Shown here: one piece after another, positions 36,357 through 46,928 of the stretch
Position numbering within the stretch: the stretch's first letter is position 1
How the letters are laid out: every line of letters starts with the position of its first letter
Source: Flavobacterium palustre
Lineage (GTDB): Bacteria; Bacteroidota; Bacteroidia; Flavobacteriales; Flavobacteriaceae
Assembly: GCF_014639535.1 (NCBI RefSeq)
Contig: NZ_BMGA01000004.1
Coordinates: forward strand, 238,597 to 302,596
DNA length: 64,000 bases
Direction: 5' to 3'
The notes under the pieces: generated by a model
What the model was told of the DNA's origin: nothing
Database searches by the model: none
The model's input: only the letters and a program-made list of their open reading frames with translations
Program-made: the position numbers and the translations under genes

Positions 36357-36451
36357 TCGACCAAAAAAATGGTCAATTAGTGCGTTTAAAGTGTTATCCT
36401 GTATAACCCCCGTTTACAGGATAACGAAACAAAAACTAACCTACTAACTAG

Positions 36452-38401
36452 CTACTTTATAGCAACAATTACAAATTCACTTCGTCTATTGGCTTGATGT
36501 TCTTCTTCAGTACACTCAACACCATCAGCACATTTATTAACTAATTGCGATTCACCATAACCTCTGGCTGTCAATCGGGAAGCGTCAATTCCGTTTTGAA
36601 TCAACCAGGCTTTAGTGGCTGCGGCTCTTCTTTCCGATAATTTCCAGTTATACATTGCCGTGTTTCTACTATCGGTATGCGAACGAATATCAATTTTAAT
36701 CGTTGGATTTTGAATCATTACATCTAAAATTTTAGATAATTCCAGAGCTGCATCTGCCCGGATATCCGATTTATTCAAATCGAAATAGATAATTTTTATA
36801 CCAAATACTTTAGCAATATCATCTCCAACAGTTACTTTTTTCAAAGTTTTTTCTATGCTAACCGGAACAAAGGTTTTACCGGTATTACCAGCAATTGTTG
36901 TCGTAATCTCGTCGGTATTATAGGCTTCTTTTTCGGTTTTGATATAATATTTGGCTTCACATTCTACTTCTCCAAAATCAAATACTCCTTCACTATCAGT
37001 GGTAGCCGATTTCAACAATTGATAACTACTGCTAAACAAACTCACCTTAGCATTTGTAATCAATTGATTCGTTTCAACATCGGTTACTTTACCACCTAAA
37101 AACTGTTCGCAGGGATATTCTATCGATCTGTTTTCCTTAACCTTATAAATATCATCTCCTCCCAATCCGCCATCTCTGTTTGAAGTTACATAACCCATTT
37201 TAGTAGCGGGATTGATTAACAAACCAAAATCATCCTTGGAACTATTCAATGGTTCGCCCACATTTAAAACCTCTTTAAAACTTCCGTCCAGCCTTGCTTT
37301 TGCAACAAAAACATCCATTCCTCCTAAACCAGGATGTCCGTCAGAAGCAAAATAGAGTTCGTTTTTTTCGGTTATGAAAGGAAAAGTTTCTCTTCCTTCA
37401 GTATTAATAGTTTTACCTAAATTTTCCGGAGTACCAAAAGTTCCATCTTCATTTACACTTACTTTATAAATATCCGACTGCCCTATTGTTCCGGGCATAT
37501 CAGAGGCAAAATACAAGGTCTTTTCGTCAAAACTCAAGGCCGGATGCGCCACACTGTAATTATCGCTATTAAAAGGTAATTCGGTTATATTTTCCCATTT
37601 TTCACCATTTAAAGTCGCTTTATAAATTTTCAATAAAGTAGTCTTATTAACATCGTTTCCTCGCTTACCGGCATTATAATTGTTTCGGGTAAAATATACC
37701 GTATTAGCATCCTTAGTAAAAACCGGAGTTGACTCGTGAAATTTGCTGTTCAAATTTTCGAATGCTCTTTTTACATTCCCAAGCATACCATCTGAATCTA
37801 TATTGGATTGATACAAATTAGTAAAACCCTCTCCTGTCCATGGGTCCATGCGTTTTACAAAACTTCCGGTATCTCTGGCAGAAGTAAAGACCAGGTTTCC
37901 TTTGTAATAGGAACTGCCATAATCCGAATATTTAGAGTTGATTCCGGCATTTTCTATATTATATCTTCCTGAATTTTTCTTAATAATATCAAGATAATTT
38001 TTTTGAGTAGAAGCCAGTTTTGCTCTTAAATCATTACCGTTTTCCCTATTAAATTTAGCCATCATCTCATCTGCTTTCCCATACTCTTTAATGGATTTTA
38101 AAGATTGAGCAAATCGATAATAACATTCGGGAGTGACAATGGTTTCAGTCGCGAATAACTCTTTATAATATTTAGCTGCATTTTCTAAATCGCCACTGAA
38201 ATAATACGCATTAGCCAATTTTAAAAGCATATCGGGAGATTTATAACCTCTTTCAAACATACGTTCATAGGTTTTTATCGCATCGATATAAGCAAATCTG
38301 TCATAATCTTTATCCGCTTTATTGTCTTTGGAACCAACTTGTGCCGAAAGTTGCAAAGCAAAAAAACCAAACAACAATATTAATATGTAGTCCTTTTTCA
38401 T
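36452..38401 (-). CDS. OmpA-family protein with TPR and PD40 repeats
   Basis: A 649-residue exported protein. After the signal peptide, TPR-like repeats occupy ~25-115 (AYYFSGDLENAAKYYKELF). PD40 beta-propeller-type repeats are at ~200-420 (FDEKTLYFASDMPG, ELYFASDGHPGLGGMDVF). A carboxypeptidase-regulatory-like domain is at ~435-520. The C-terminal OmpA domain binds peptidoglycan (IDIRSHTDSRNTAMYNWKLS, RLTARGYGE, NRRSEFVIV). It is last in an adhesin-PorP-OmpA series, so it likely anchors that surface complex to the cell wall. Confidence 0.92.
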   Translation of the reverse strand: MKKDYILILLFGFFALQLSAQVGSKDNKADKDYDRFAYIDAIKTYERMFERGYKSPDMLLKLANAYYFSGDLENAAKYYKELFATETIVTPECYYRFAQSLKSIKEYGKADEMMAKFNRENGNDLRAKLASTQKNYLDIIKKNSGRYNIENAGINSKYSDYGSSYYKGNLVFTSARDTGSFVKRMDPWTGEGFTNLYQSNIDSDGMLGNVKRAFENLNSKFHESTPVFTKDANTVYFTRNNYNAGKRGNDVNKTTLLKIYKATLNGEKWENITELPFNSDNYSVAHPALSFDEKTLYFASDMPGTIGQSDIYKVSVNEDGTFGTPENLGKTINTEGRETFPFITEKNELYFASDGHPGLGGMDVFVAKARLDGSFKEVLNVGEPLNSSKDDFGLLINPATKMGYVTSNRDGGLGGDDIYKVKENRSIEYPCEQFLGGKVTDVETNQLITNAKVSLFSSSYQLLKSATTDSEGVFDFGEVECEAKYYIKTEKEAYNTDEITTTIAGNTGKTFVPVSIEKTLKKVTVGDDIAKVFGIKIIYFDLNKSDIRADAALELSKILDVMIQNPTIKIDIRSHTDSRNTAMYNWKLSERRAAATKAWLIQNGIDASRLTARGYGESQLVNKCADGVECTEEEHQANRRSEFVIVAIK

Positions 38402-38508
38402 ATAAGTAAAATTTATTTGTCATAGGTCATATATGTTATCGTCTTTTTAGTTATTGGTGTTCGCTAACGCAAACTTGTTGTTAGTGACGATTTCATAAGC
38501 CGTATTAT

Positions 38509-39423
38509 TTAAAAGAATCTTGGAGTTATTATTCTTCTTTGAATATTAAACAATTCAAAACGTAAAAATATCTCGTGAGAACCTGAGTTGTAGTTTTCTA
38601 AACTGGTGGTATCAAAATCATAACTATAACCCACCAGCAATCCATCAGTAATTTGGATTCCCGCCATTGCTGTGGCTGCGGCACTCCAGCGATAAGCAAG
38701 TCCCAGTGAGACCTTATCCTGCAATAAAACATTGGCAGACAAATCGACTTGCAAGGGAGCTCCTGAAACTATTTTAGTCAAAATACTCGGCTTTAACTTC
38801 ACCGATGGACTCAAATCAAACACATAACCACCCATCAAATAATAATGCAATCGATCTTTGACAGCTGCCGAAGCATTATCATCAAAATGTCTTACGTTTA
38901 AAAAATTAGGAATCGAAAAACCTAAATACAACTGATCCGAATGATAATAAACCCCTGCCCCAATATTAGGAGCAAACTCATTATCAATATTATTCTGAAA
39001 CAAGGGATTGCCTGTATCGTATCGATTCAGTTTAGTGTAATCTACGTTTAACAAATCAGCCGAAACTTTGATTCCAAAAGACAGATCAAATTTCTCAGAG
39101 GTTGGAATTGTATAGGATAAATCCGCTCCGATATTACTTTGATCCCCCGCACCAATTTTGTCATTTACAAATGAAACTCCTATTCCTAACCTTGAATTCT
39201 GCAATGGAGAATGAATTGAAAATGCGTTTGTAGTAGGCGCTCCGTCTAATCCTACCCATTGTGTACGATGTAACCCAAAAATACTTGTCATACCACGACT
39301 ACCGGCATACGCAGGATTAATTGTAATGGTATTATACATATAATGGGTGTATTGTGAATCTTGTTGTGCAAAACCAGACACCATGGCTAACAACAGCAGT
39401 AGTATTATAGAATTTGTTTTCAT
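38509..39423 (-). CDS. PorP/SprF-family type IX secretion membrane protein
   Basis: A 304-residue outer-membrane protein with a signal peptide. It has the family's N-terminal signature QYTHYMYNTITINPAYAGSRG followed by FGLHRTQWVGLDGAP, and an alternating beta-barrel body. PorP/SprF proteins act with type B T9SS cargo; SprF is needed to put the adhesin SprB on the surface of F. johnsoniae. Here it follows the giant adhesin by 120 nt and shares a near-identical leader with the OmpA-family gene behind it. Confidence 0.92.
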   Translation of the reverse strand: MKTNSIILLLLLAMVSGFAQQDSQYTHYMYNTITINPAYAGSRGMTSIFGLHRTQWVGLDGAPTTNAFSIHSPLQNSRLGIGVSFVNDKIGAGDQSNIGADLSYTIPTSEKFDLSFGIKVSADLLNVDYTKLNRYDTGNPLFQNNIDNEFAPNIGAGVYYHSDQLYLGFSIPNFLNVRHFDDNASAAVKDRLHYYLMGGYVFDLSPSVKLKPSILTKIVSGAPLQVDLSANVLLQDKVSLGLAYRWSAAATAMAGIQITDGLLVGYSYDFDTTSLENYNSGSHEIFLRFELFNIQRRIITPRFF

Positions 39424-39543
39424 ATACGTAAAATTTATTTATCAGAAGTCATAACAATCTGCTGACAGACAGCTATGGTATTTTGATTTCATACTCTTAT
39501 TTTAATTTATTTCTAAAGAAACTTTCCTATCGGCAAACTGCTT

Positions 39544-42500
39544 TTAATCATTAATTAAATGCAGATAACCCGACTTATCATATCCTTTCCCTTCTACATC
39601 TACATATTTAAGCACATAGAAATAAGTTCCGTTTGGCAAACCTTTAGACTGACTTACTGTTGTTCTTCCTTCTGAAATCCCTCTAAACGCCTTATCAGCG
39701 TTATTGTAACCATCTACTTCAAACACTTTCACTCCCCAACGGTCAAATACCTGAACTGTATTATCTGGATAACAATCCAAACCTCGTATGTATAAAATCC
39801 TTTCATACACTGAGCCTACATTAGGAGAGACAGCATTAAATACTTCTACAACACAACCTTCAACACCTATTACAGTAGCATCGTCTTCTAATGGATTATC
39901 ATCATCTGACAAATCCTGGACTACTACACCCAATGGACTGGTTCCAAATACCGTTGCCTGATTATGAACATTTCCAGCAATAATATCCTGCTGAGTAAGG
40001 GTGTAGGTAGCCGTAAAAGTGGTATTATCCATAGCTCCAATAGGCATACTAATAGTCCCCGAATTCATATCAAGACCAACCTTTGTATCCTGAATCCAGA
40101 CATTAGACAAGGGTACATTACCCATATTCATAATAGTGTAAGTATATTTGATTGTCTCTCCAATTTGTGCCTGACCATCAAGATTTTCATCCTGAAACTC
40201 ACCCTCTAACATTAATGCTATTTTTGGAGATTGAGCTAATGGCGTAATTGTACATGCTGGACAATCAGGATTAACCGGACAACTAACACAAGGTATCGGA
40301 TCGGTTGATGTATTGGTCACTTTTGTCTCTTTAGGTGTTGTTGCCTCAACAAGAGCTAAATTATAAACCAAACCAGCATCAATATCTGCCTGAGTGATTG
40401 TATAAGTTGCCGTAAAAGCAGTGCTATTAGAAGTATTGTAAGCCAATGTTGGAATAGCATTACCCACTATTGCAACTTTTTCATCAGTTACAATTACATC
40501 ATAAAGTGTTGTATTTCCGGTATTACGAACTACAAAAGTGTAATTAATTTGATCTCCTGCATTTGTTAGTCCATCATTATTTGTATCAACATACACACCG
40601 TCTTTAGTAACACTAATTGAAGGATTTGCTGTAATTTCAGTTATTGTTGGATTATCATTAGTAATTGTTGTACCCGATATATCTTCAACGTCATTCCCTT
40701 CCGGATCTTTGGCCACTACTAGAGCTGAGTTGGTTATTTCACCGGCATCAATATCTGCCTGTTTTAAAACATAAGTCCCAACAATAGTATTATTTGTAGC
40801 ACCCGGAGCTATAGTCGCAATTGTTGATACAGGAATAGTCAAACCAACCATCGGATCAGTAACCACAACATTGGTCAAAGTCGTGTTTCCGGTATTTGTC
40901 ACTCTGAAAGTATAAGTAATCACATCTCCTAAAACGCCTGTTCCTCCCACCACAGCGGTTTTTACCAAAGCAATAGCATCATTTTGTGTTACCGGAGTCT
41001 CGGTTGCATCATTATTATCAACTGCTGTTCCTGAAATATCAGTCACATCATTATTCTGTGGATCTTTAGCTGTTACTAAGGCTGAGTTCGTTACCCTTCC
41101 CGCATCAATATCAGCCTGAGTGATAGTGTAAGTTCCCGTGATACTTGTATTTGTGATTCCCGGTGCTAAACTGGCTATCGGACTTCCTGAAATCACTAAA
41201 CCTGTCATTGGATCAGTAACCACAACATTTGTCAAAGTCGTGTTTCCGGTGTTTGTCACTCTGAAAGTATAAGTAATCACATCTCCTAAAACGCCTGTTC
41301 CTCCTACCACAGCAGTTTTCACTAAAGCAATAGCATCATTTTGTGTTACCGGAGTTTCGGTTGTATCATTAGTCGTTTCTGTAGTTCCTGAAATATCCGT
41401 CACGTTATTATCCTGTGGATCTTTGGCTGTTACTAAAGCTGAGTTCGTTACCCTTCCCGCATCAATATCTGCCTGAGTGATCGTGTAAGTTCCCGTGATG
41501 CTTGTGTTTGTAATTCCCGGTGCTAAACTGGCTATCGGGCTTCCTGAAATTATTAAACCTGTCATTGGATCAGTAACCACAACATTTGTCAAAGTCGTAT
41601 TTCCGGTATTTGTCACTCTGAAAGTATAAGTAATCACATCTCCTAAAACGCCTGTTCCTCCTACCACAGCGGTTTTCACCAAAGCTATAGCATCATTTTG
41701 TGTTAGCGGAGTTTCAGTTGTGTCATTGGTTGTTTCAGTAGTACCTGAAATATCCGTCACATTATTATTCTGTGGATCTTTGGCTGTTACTAAAGCTGAG
41801 TTTGTTACTCTTCCGGCATCGATATCAGCCTGAGTAATGGTGTAAATTCCCGTGATACTTGTATTTGTAATTCCCGGTGCTAAACTGGCTATCGGACTTC
41901 CTGTGATAGTCAAACCAATCATTGGATCAGTAACCACAACATTGGTCAAAGTCGTATTTCCGGTATTTGTCACTCTGAAAGTATAAGTAATAACATCTCC
42001 TAAAACGCCTGTTCCTCCTACCACAGCGGTTTTAACCAAGGCGATAGCATCATTTTGTGTTACCGGAGTCTCGGTTGCATCATTATTATCAACTGCTGTT
42101 CCAGAGGTATCCGTTACGTTATTATTCTGTGGATCTTTGGCTGTTACTAAGGCTGAGTTCGTTACCCTTCCCGCATCAATATCAGCTTGCGTAATAGTGT
42201 AAGTTCCCGTGATGCTTGTATTTGTGATTCCCGGTGCTAAACTGGCTATCGGACTTCCTGAAATTACTAAACCTGTCATTGGATCAGTAACCACAACATT
42301 TGTCAAAGTCGTGTTTCCGGTATTTGTCACTCTGAAAGTATAAGTAATCACATCGCCTAAAACGCCTGTTCCTCCTACCACAGCAGTTTTCACTAAAGCA
42401 ATAGCATCATTTTGTGTTACCGGAGTTTCAGTTGCATCATTATTATCAATTGCTGTTCCTGAGGTATCCGTTACGTTATTATTCTGTGGATCTTTAGCAG

Positions 42501-45500
42501 TTACTAATGCTGAGTTCGTTACTCTTCCGGCATCGATATCTGCCTGAGTAATGGTGTAAGTTCCCGTAATGCTTGTATTTGTAATTCCCGGTGCTAAACT
42601 GGCTATCGGGCTTCCTGAAATTACTAAACCTGTCATTGGATCAGTAACCACAATATCGGTCAAAGTCGTGTTTCCGGTATTCGTCACTCTGAAAGTATAA
42701 GTAATCACATCTCCTAAAACGCCTGTTCCTCCTACCACAGCGGTTTTTACCAAGGCAATAGCATCATTTTGTGTTACCGGAGTTTCGGTTGCATCATTGG
42801 TCGTTTCTGTAGTACCTGAAATATCCGTCACGTTATTATTCTGTGGGTCTTTGGCTGTTACTAAAGCTGAGTTCGTCACATTCCCCGCATCGATATCAGT
42901 TTGAGTAATGGTGTAAGTTCCCGTGATGCTTGTTGTAGCACCCGGAGCTAAACTGGCGATTGGATTACCTGTAATAATCAAACCGACCATAGGATCTGAT
43001 ACTAAAATATTTTTTAATGTTGTTGTACCAGTATTTTTTACTGTAAACGTATAAGTAATTACATCTCCCAAAACAGCTGTTCCTCCTACCGAAGCTGACT
43101 TGACTAAGGCAATCGATGAAGTTTGTGTAACAGGCGTTTCGGTGTTATCATTTGTTCCAATTGTAGTTCCTGAAATATCAGTTACATCGTTACTTAACGG
43201 ATCTTTTGCAGTCACCAAAGCCGAGTTAACTACTTTTCCCGCATCAACATCTGCCTGAGTAATGGTGTAAGTTCCTGTTATAGTTGAATCAGTAACTCCC
43301 GGTGTTAAACTGGCAATTTGATTGACCGGTATTGTCAAACCAATCATTGGGTCGGTTACTACGATATCTGTTAAAGTTGTTGTCCCTGTATTGGTTACAG
43401 CAAAAGTATAAGTAATAACATCTCCTAAAATCCCTGTTCCTCCAACGGAAGCTGTTTTTACTAATGCGATTGTTGATCTTTGACCAACCGGAGTTTCTGT
43501 AGAGTCATCGGTAGCTATTGTAGTTCCTGAAATATCAGTCACATCATTATTCTGTGGATCTTTAGCTGTTACTAAAGCTGAGTTAGTTACCTTTCCGGCA
43601 TCAACATCTGCCTGAGTGATAACATAAGTACCCGTAATACTTATATTAGTAGCACCGGGAGCTAAACTGGCAATTGGACTTCCTGTGATAATCAAACCAA
43701 CCATTGGGTCAGTCACAGCAACATTAGTCAAAGTTGTTGTTCCGGTATTGGTTACCGCAAAAGTATAATTAATAGTATCTCCTACAGTCCCTGAACCTAC
43801 AACACTTGCTGTTTTCACCAAAGCAATAGTTGAAACCTGATTTACCGGCGTTTCCGTGTTATCATCTGTACCCAATGTAGTTCCCGAAATATCAGTCACA
43901 TTATTATTCTGTGGGTCTTTAGCTGTTACCAAAGCAGAGTTAGTTACCTTTCCGGCATCAACATCTGCCTGAGTAATAATATAAATTCCTTTAACAGTAG
44001 TATCAGTAACTCCTGGTGCCAAACTAGCTATAGGACTTCCTGAAATCACTAATCCTGTCATTGGATCAGTCACAGTAACATTAGTTAAAGTGGTGTTTCC
44101 GGTATTAGTTACAGCAAAAGTATAAGTAATAACATCTCCTATAGCCCCTGCTCCACTTACTACGGCTGTTTTAACCAATGCAATAGAATTTGTCTGAACT
44201 ATTGGAGTAGCGGTACAATCAGTACAAGTCGGATTTACCGGACAGGTTGCACAAGGTGTCGGATCGGTAGAAGTCGCCGTAATAGTTATTCCTAAAATAG
44301 TTTGAGCCGTAACAGTCGCTAAATTATACACTACACCGGCATCAATATCAGCCTGAGTTATCGTATATGTAGCCGTATAAGAAGTAGTATCATTTGCACC
44401 CGGTGCCAAAGTTGCTATTGGGCTTCCGGTTACTGAGGCGTTATTATCTGTTATTGTTACATTAGTTAAGGTTTTATTACCTGTATTTGTAATAGTAAAA
44501 GTATAATCAACTCTGTCGCCTGCATTTACAATTCCGTCATTATTAGCATCTACATAAGTTCCATCTTTTGTCACTGAAATTGATGAAGAATTACAAGACA
44601 GATTTCCACTGCCTTCATCATCACTTTCAGAAGTATTGACAAATGCCCCATATACATCAATCGAGTTAATAACGCTTGCTACGGAATTTAAAGTCAGTTT
44701 AATTTCGTCAAAAGGTAAATTAGTTTTAAAACCAACATTATAAACTCCCGGAGTCGATCCTAAAACATCAATTCCTAAAAGAGATAAATCAGCCAATTGT
44801 CCCGCTGATCTTGCTTCCTGCAAAACACCATTGTTATAAGTGCTTATTATCATCGATTGCAATAAATTCACCTGTGCTAATGTTCCTAAATCTCTAATTA
44901 CAAAACCTGCAAATGTTCCTTTAGGATAAGTAAACAAATGATCTTTTACCGCTACAGAACCTGAACCGACAACCCCTGCTATCAAAGTAATATTAGCAAA
45001 ATCAGTTTCATCGGCAGTTAATAAATTATCCGTATCATTTACAGCACAAGCCACACAAGCCACTCCATCAATACCGGTATTATCTCCGTTTATTGTTACG
45101 GGAAAAGCCGGATTTGTCCAAAGATAATTTTGATTACAGGCTACAACAGGATCGCATAATCTTTGAAAAACGGCACTGTAAACTCTAACTTCTCCAAGAT
45201 TTACTGCGACCAAATTTTGAAAAGTAATTTGGACTTCATCAAAAGGCATTGTAGCAACAAAACCAATTGTTTGTTTTCCTGTTCCTACTAACAAATCGGT
45301 CCCAACAGCCACTAATGGACCATTACCTGACTTTGTTTCCTGCTGAACACCATCTAAATAAGTAGTAACCCTTACAGCCCCCAAAGCATCAACATTAAGC
45401 AAGGCCGGATTTTCTATAGTATAACCCGTAAATGTTCCTACAGGATAATTGGTAATTTGGTCTTTAACCGATAGACTTCCAGTAGTTCCTACTCCTACCG

Positions 45501-46815
45501 ATAAATTAACACTGGCATAATTACTAAGGTCTGAATCTGTTAAATTATCCTGATTAGTCACTGTACACAATGCACACACTAAACCATTAATTCCTGAATT
45601 GACATTATTAATATATACCGGATATGTTGGTGTATTTAAAGCTGTTTGCATATTGCACGGCAACTCCGGTCCGGCGCAAAATCGCTGAAAAACTGCCCCA
45701 TACACTCTGGTAGTCCCCAGATTCAAACCTATTGTTTGATTAACGGATAGTTTTACTTCATCAAATGACTGATTAGCAACAAATCCTAATTTAAAACGTC
45801 CTCCCGAAGCAAGCAATGAAGCATTGGCAACCAAATTAGTCCCTGAAAATTGTTCTCTGAGCACCCCATCCAAATAAGTCGAAACCACGACATTTCCCAA
45901 AGCAGCGATACTCAAAAGATTCGAATTCTCGATTTCAATACCGGCATAAGTACCCGCCGGATAATCAGTAATCATCTCTTTTACAGCAATACTTCCCGAA
46001 GCCAGCAGCCCAACAGTTAAATTAATCGTTGCATAATCCGTATCACTGGAACTAATGGCATTTTCAACATCTGCAACACTTCCCACACTTACTCCTGACA
46101 TTCCTGTATTAGCCTGACTGATAGCAACCGGATGAGTTGGCAAACTTAATTTAGTAATGGTATTACAATCTAAGGCAGGACCGGCACAATATTCTCTGAT
46201 TACTGCGTGGTAAATATCAGTAGAACTCAACAAAGACACTCCTCCATCTAATACTATTTCAATTGCATCAAATGTTGCAGAAGTATTAAAACCTACAATA
46301 TAATCTGTTGGACTGGACAGCAGTGTTAATCCTAATAAAGAAGCACCTGTCATTGTTTCGGTTAAAACGCCGTCATTATAAGTTCGTATCCTTATTCCGT
46401 TTAACAAATCCAAACTAAGCAGTCCTCCACCAGGAGCAATTTTAAATCCGGCAAATGTTCCCGCAGCATACGTTGAATTCCCATCAGTTACACGCAACGA
46501 ATGATTAGTGCCTACACTTAAAACTCCAAAACTTGCCGTAGCAAAATCGGTTAAACTTGCATTGATTAAACGGCTTTCATTAAATATTCCGCAACCTAAA
46601 AGCGAAGTACAAACACCACTGGTATTAGTACTTACTGATAAATCATCAAAATTAGCCAAAACAAAAGGAGTTGGAGTTACAGCATTACATTGTCCGTAAG
46701 AATTGAAAGACACTATAAATAAAGCAGTAAACAATAATAACTGATTACAAATGCTTTCGAACAATCCTGTTTTAATAGTATTCTTATTAAATAAATCAAG
46801 GTAATTATTTCTCAT
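39544..46815 (-). CDS. Giant T9SS type B cell-surface adhesin with DUF11-type repeats
   Basis: A 2423-residue surface protein. The signal sequence ends near SFNSYGQ. Four related beta-sandwich domains of ~170 residues follow (~45-735; starts CNTITKL, CNMQTAL, CNQNYLW). A first DUF11-type domain with a DANNDGIVNAGD calcium-type loop is next, then ten ~119-residue DUF11-like repeats (~875-2040), each beginning IALVK. Two more DUF11-type domains and the type B sorting domain close the protein (~2330-2423, VQVFDRWGVKVFEV…GTYFYVLKY). Two Cys clusters (CATCPVNPTCTDC and CVSCPVNPDCPAC) flank the repeats. Likely adhesin for gliding or attachment. Confidence 0.93.
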   Translation of the reverse strand: MRNNYLDLFNKNTIKTGLFESICNQLLLFTALFIVSFNSYGQCNAVTPTPFVLANFDDLSVSTNTSGVCTSLLGCGIFNESRLINASLTDFATASFGVLSVGTNHSLRVTDGNSTYAAGTFAGFKIAPGGGLLSLDLLNGIRIRTYNDGVLTETMTGASLLGLTLLSSPTDYIVGFNTSATFDAIEIVLDGGVSLLSSTDIYHAVIREYCAGPALDCNTITKLSLPTHPVAISQANTGMSGVSVGSVADVENAISSSDTDYATINLTVGLLASGSIAVKEMITDYPAGTYAGIEIENSNLLSIAALGNVVVSTYLDGVLREQFSGTNLVANASLLASGGRFKLGFVANQSFDEVKLSVNQTIGLNLGTTRVYGAVFQRFCAGPELPCNMQTALNTPTYPVYINNVNSGINGLVCALCTVTNQDNLTDSDLSNYASVNLSVGVGTTGSLSVKDQITNYPVGTFTGYTIENPALLNVDALGAVRVTTYLDGVQQETKSGNGPLVAVGTDLLVGTGKQTIGFVATMPFDEVQITFQNLVAVNLGEVRVYSAVFQRLCDPVVACNQNYLWTNPAFPVTINGDNTGIDGVACVACAVNDTDNLLTADETDFANITLIAGVVGSGSVAVKDHLFTYPKGTFAGFVIRDLGTLAQVNLLQSMIISTYNNGVLQEARSAGQLADLSLLGIDVLGSTPGVYNVGFKTNLPFDEIKLTLNSVASVINSIDVYGAFVNTSESDDEGSGNLSCNSSSISVTKDGTYVDANNDGIVNAGDRVDYTFTITNTGNKTLTNVTITDNNASVTGSPIATLAPGANDTTSYTATYTITQADIDAGVVYNLATVTAQTILGITITATSTDPTPCATCPVNPTCTDCTATPIVQTNSIALVKTAVVSGAGAIGDVITYTFAVTNTGNTTLTNVTVTDPMTGLVISGSPIASLAPGVTDTTVKGIYIITQADVDAGKVTNSALVTAKDPQNNNVTDISGTTLGTDDNTETPVNQVSTIALVKTASVVGSGTVGDTINYTFAVTNTGTTTLTNVAVTDPMVGLIITGSPIASLAPGATNISITGTYVITQADVDAGKVTNSALVTAKDPQNNDVTDISGTTIATDDSTETPVGQRSTIALVKTASVGGTGILGDVITYTFAVTNTGTTTLTDIVVTDPMIGLTIPVNQIASLTPGVTDSTITGTYTITQADVDAGKVVNSALVTAKDPLSNDVTDISGTTIGTNDNTETPVTQTSSIALVKSASVGGTAVLGDVITYTFTVKNTGTTTLKNILVSDPMVGLIITGNPIASLAPGATTSITGTYTITQTDIDAGNVTNSALVTAKDPQNNNVTDISGTTETTNDATETPVTQNDAIALVKTAVVGGTGVLGDVITYTFRVTNTGNTTLTDIVVTDPMTGLVISGSPIASLAPGITNTSITGTYTITQADIDAGRVTNSALVTAKDPQNNNVTDTSGTAIDNNDATETPVTQNDAIALVKTAVVGGTGVLGDVITYTFRVTNTGNTTLTNVVVTDPMTGLVISGSPIASLAPGITNTSITGTYTITQADIDAGRVTNSALVTAKDPQNNNVTDTSGTAVDNNDATETPVTQNDAIALVKTAVVGGTGVLGDVITYTFRVTNTGNTTLTNVVVTDPMIGLTITGSPIASLAPGITNTSITGIYTITQADIDAGRVTNSALVTAKDPQNNNVTDISGTTETTNDTTETPLTQNDAIALVKTAVVGGTGVLGDVITYTFRVTNTGNTTLTNVVVTDPMTGLIISGSPIASLAPGITNTSITGTYTITQADIDAGRVTNSALVTAKDPQDNNVTDISGTTETTNDTTETPVTQNDAIALVKTAVVGGTGVLGDVITYTFRVTNTGNTTLTNVVVTDPMTGLVISGSPIASLAPGITNTSITGTYTITQADIDAGRVTNSALVTAKDPQNNDVTDISGTAVDNNDATETPVTQNDAIALVKTAVVGGTGVLGDVITYTFRVTNTGNTTLTNVVVTDPMVGLTIPVSTIATIAPGATNNTIVGTYVLKQADIDAGEITNSALVVAKDPEGNDVEDISGTTITNDNPTITEITANPSISVTKDGVYVDTNNDGLTNAGDQINYTFVVRNTGNTTLYDVIVTDEKVAIVGNAIPTLAYNTSNSTAFTATYTITQADIDAGLVYNLALVEATTPKETKVTNTSTDPIPCVSCPVNPDCPACTITPLAQSPKIALMLEGEFQDENLDGQAQIGETIKYTYTIMNMGNVPLSNVWIQDTKVGLDMNSGTISMPIGAMDNTTFTATYTLTQQDIIAGNVHNQATVFGTSPLGVVVQDLSDDDNPLEDDATVIGVEGCVVEVFNAVSPNVGSVYERILYIRGLDCYPDNTVQVFDRWGVKVFEVDGYNNADKAFRGISEGRTTVSQSKGLPNGTYFYVLKYVDVEGKGYDKSGYLHLIND
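40625..42785. repeat. Six tandem 357-bp near-identical repeats in the adhesin gene
   Basis: The marker ATTTTGTGTTACCGG-like sequence recurs at 40981, 41338, 41695, 42052, 42409 and 42766, an exact 357-bp period (119 codons). The DNA is nearly identical between copies. The unit next to the gene's 3' side is diverged in its second half. Four more diverged units lie at about 42790-44200. Such arrays change copy number by recombination. Confidence 0.95.
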
Positions 46816-46853
46816 AATCTAAAGATTTTTGAATTTGATTTAAATCAACATTA

Positions 46854-46898
46854 GGGTTTAATTTTGAGTAATGGACACTCAAAAAGAGAATTAAACCC
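46854..46898 (-). promoter_or_regulatory. Leader hairpin upstream of the adhesin gene
   Basis: GGGTTTAA (46854-46861) pairs with TTAAACCC (46891-46898), and TTTTGAGT (46862-46869) pairs with ACTCAAAA (46877-46884). This gives a 16-bp stem with a 6-nt bulge and a 7-nt loop. It is 39 nt upstream of the start and inside the predicted transcript, so it could control mRNA stability or translation. Confidence 0.45.
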
Positions 46899-46920
46899 AA
46901 CAGCAGTAACGATTCATTTA

Positions 46921-46928
46921 CAAAAATA
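46921..46928 (-). promoter_or_regulatory. Possible -7 box of the adhesin gene
   Basis: TATTTTTG on the minus strand fits TAnnTTTG, about 105 nt upstream of the start. It places the hairpin inside the leader. Confidence 0.35.

Noticed and set aside
40625-44200. CRISPR-like periodic array
   Set aside because: The 357-bp period is coding throughout, has no spacer variability and encodes DUF11-type domains.
46508-46699. Opposite-strand ORFs inside the adhesin, kinase and TonB-receptor genes
   Set aside because: They are shadows of long genes with clear domains and show no signal, motif or promoter of their own.
39544-46815. Calling the adhesin SprB
   Set aside because: It has the same sorting type and a SprF-like neighbour, but it is much shorter than the SprB of F. 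johnsoniae and has a different repeat type; sprC and sprD are absent.
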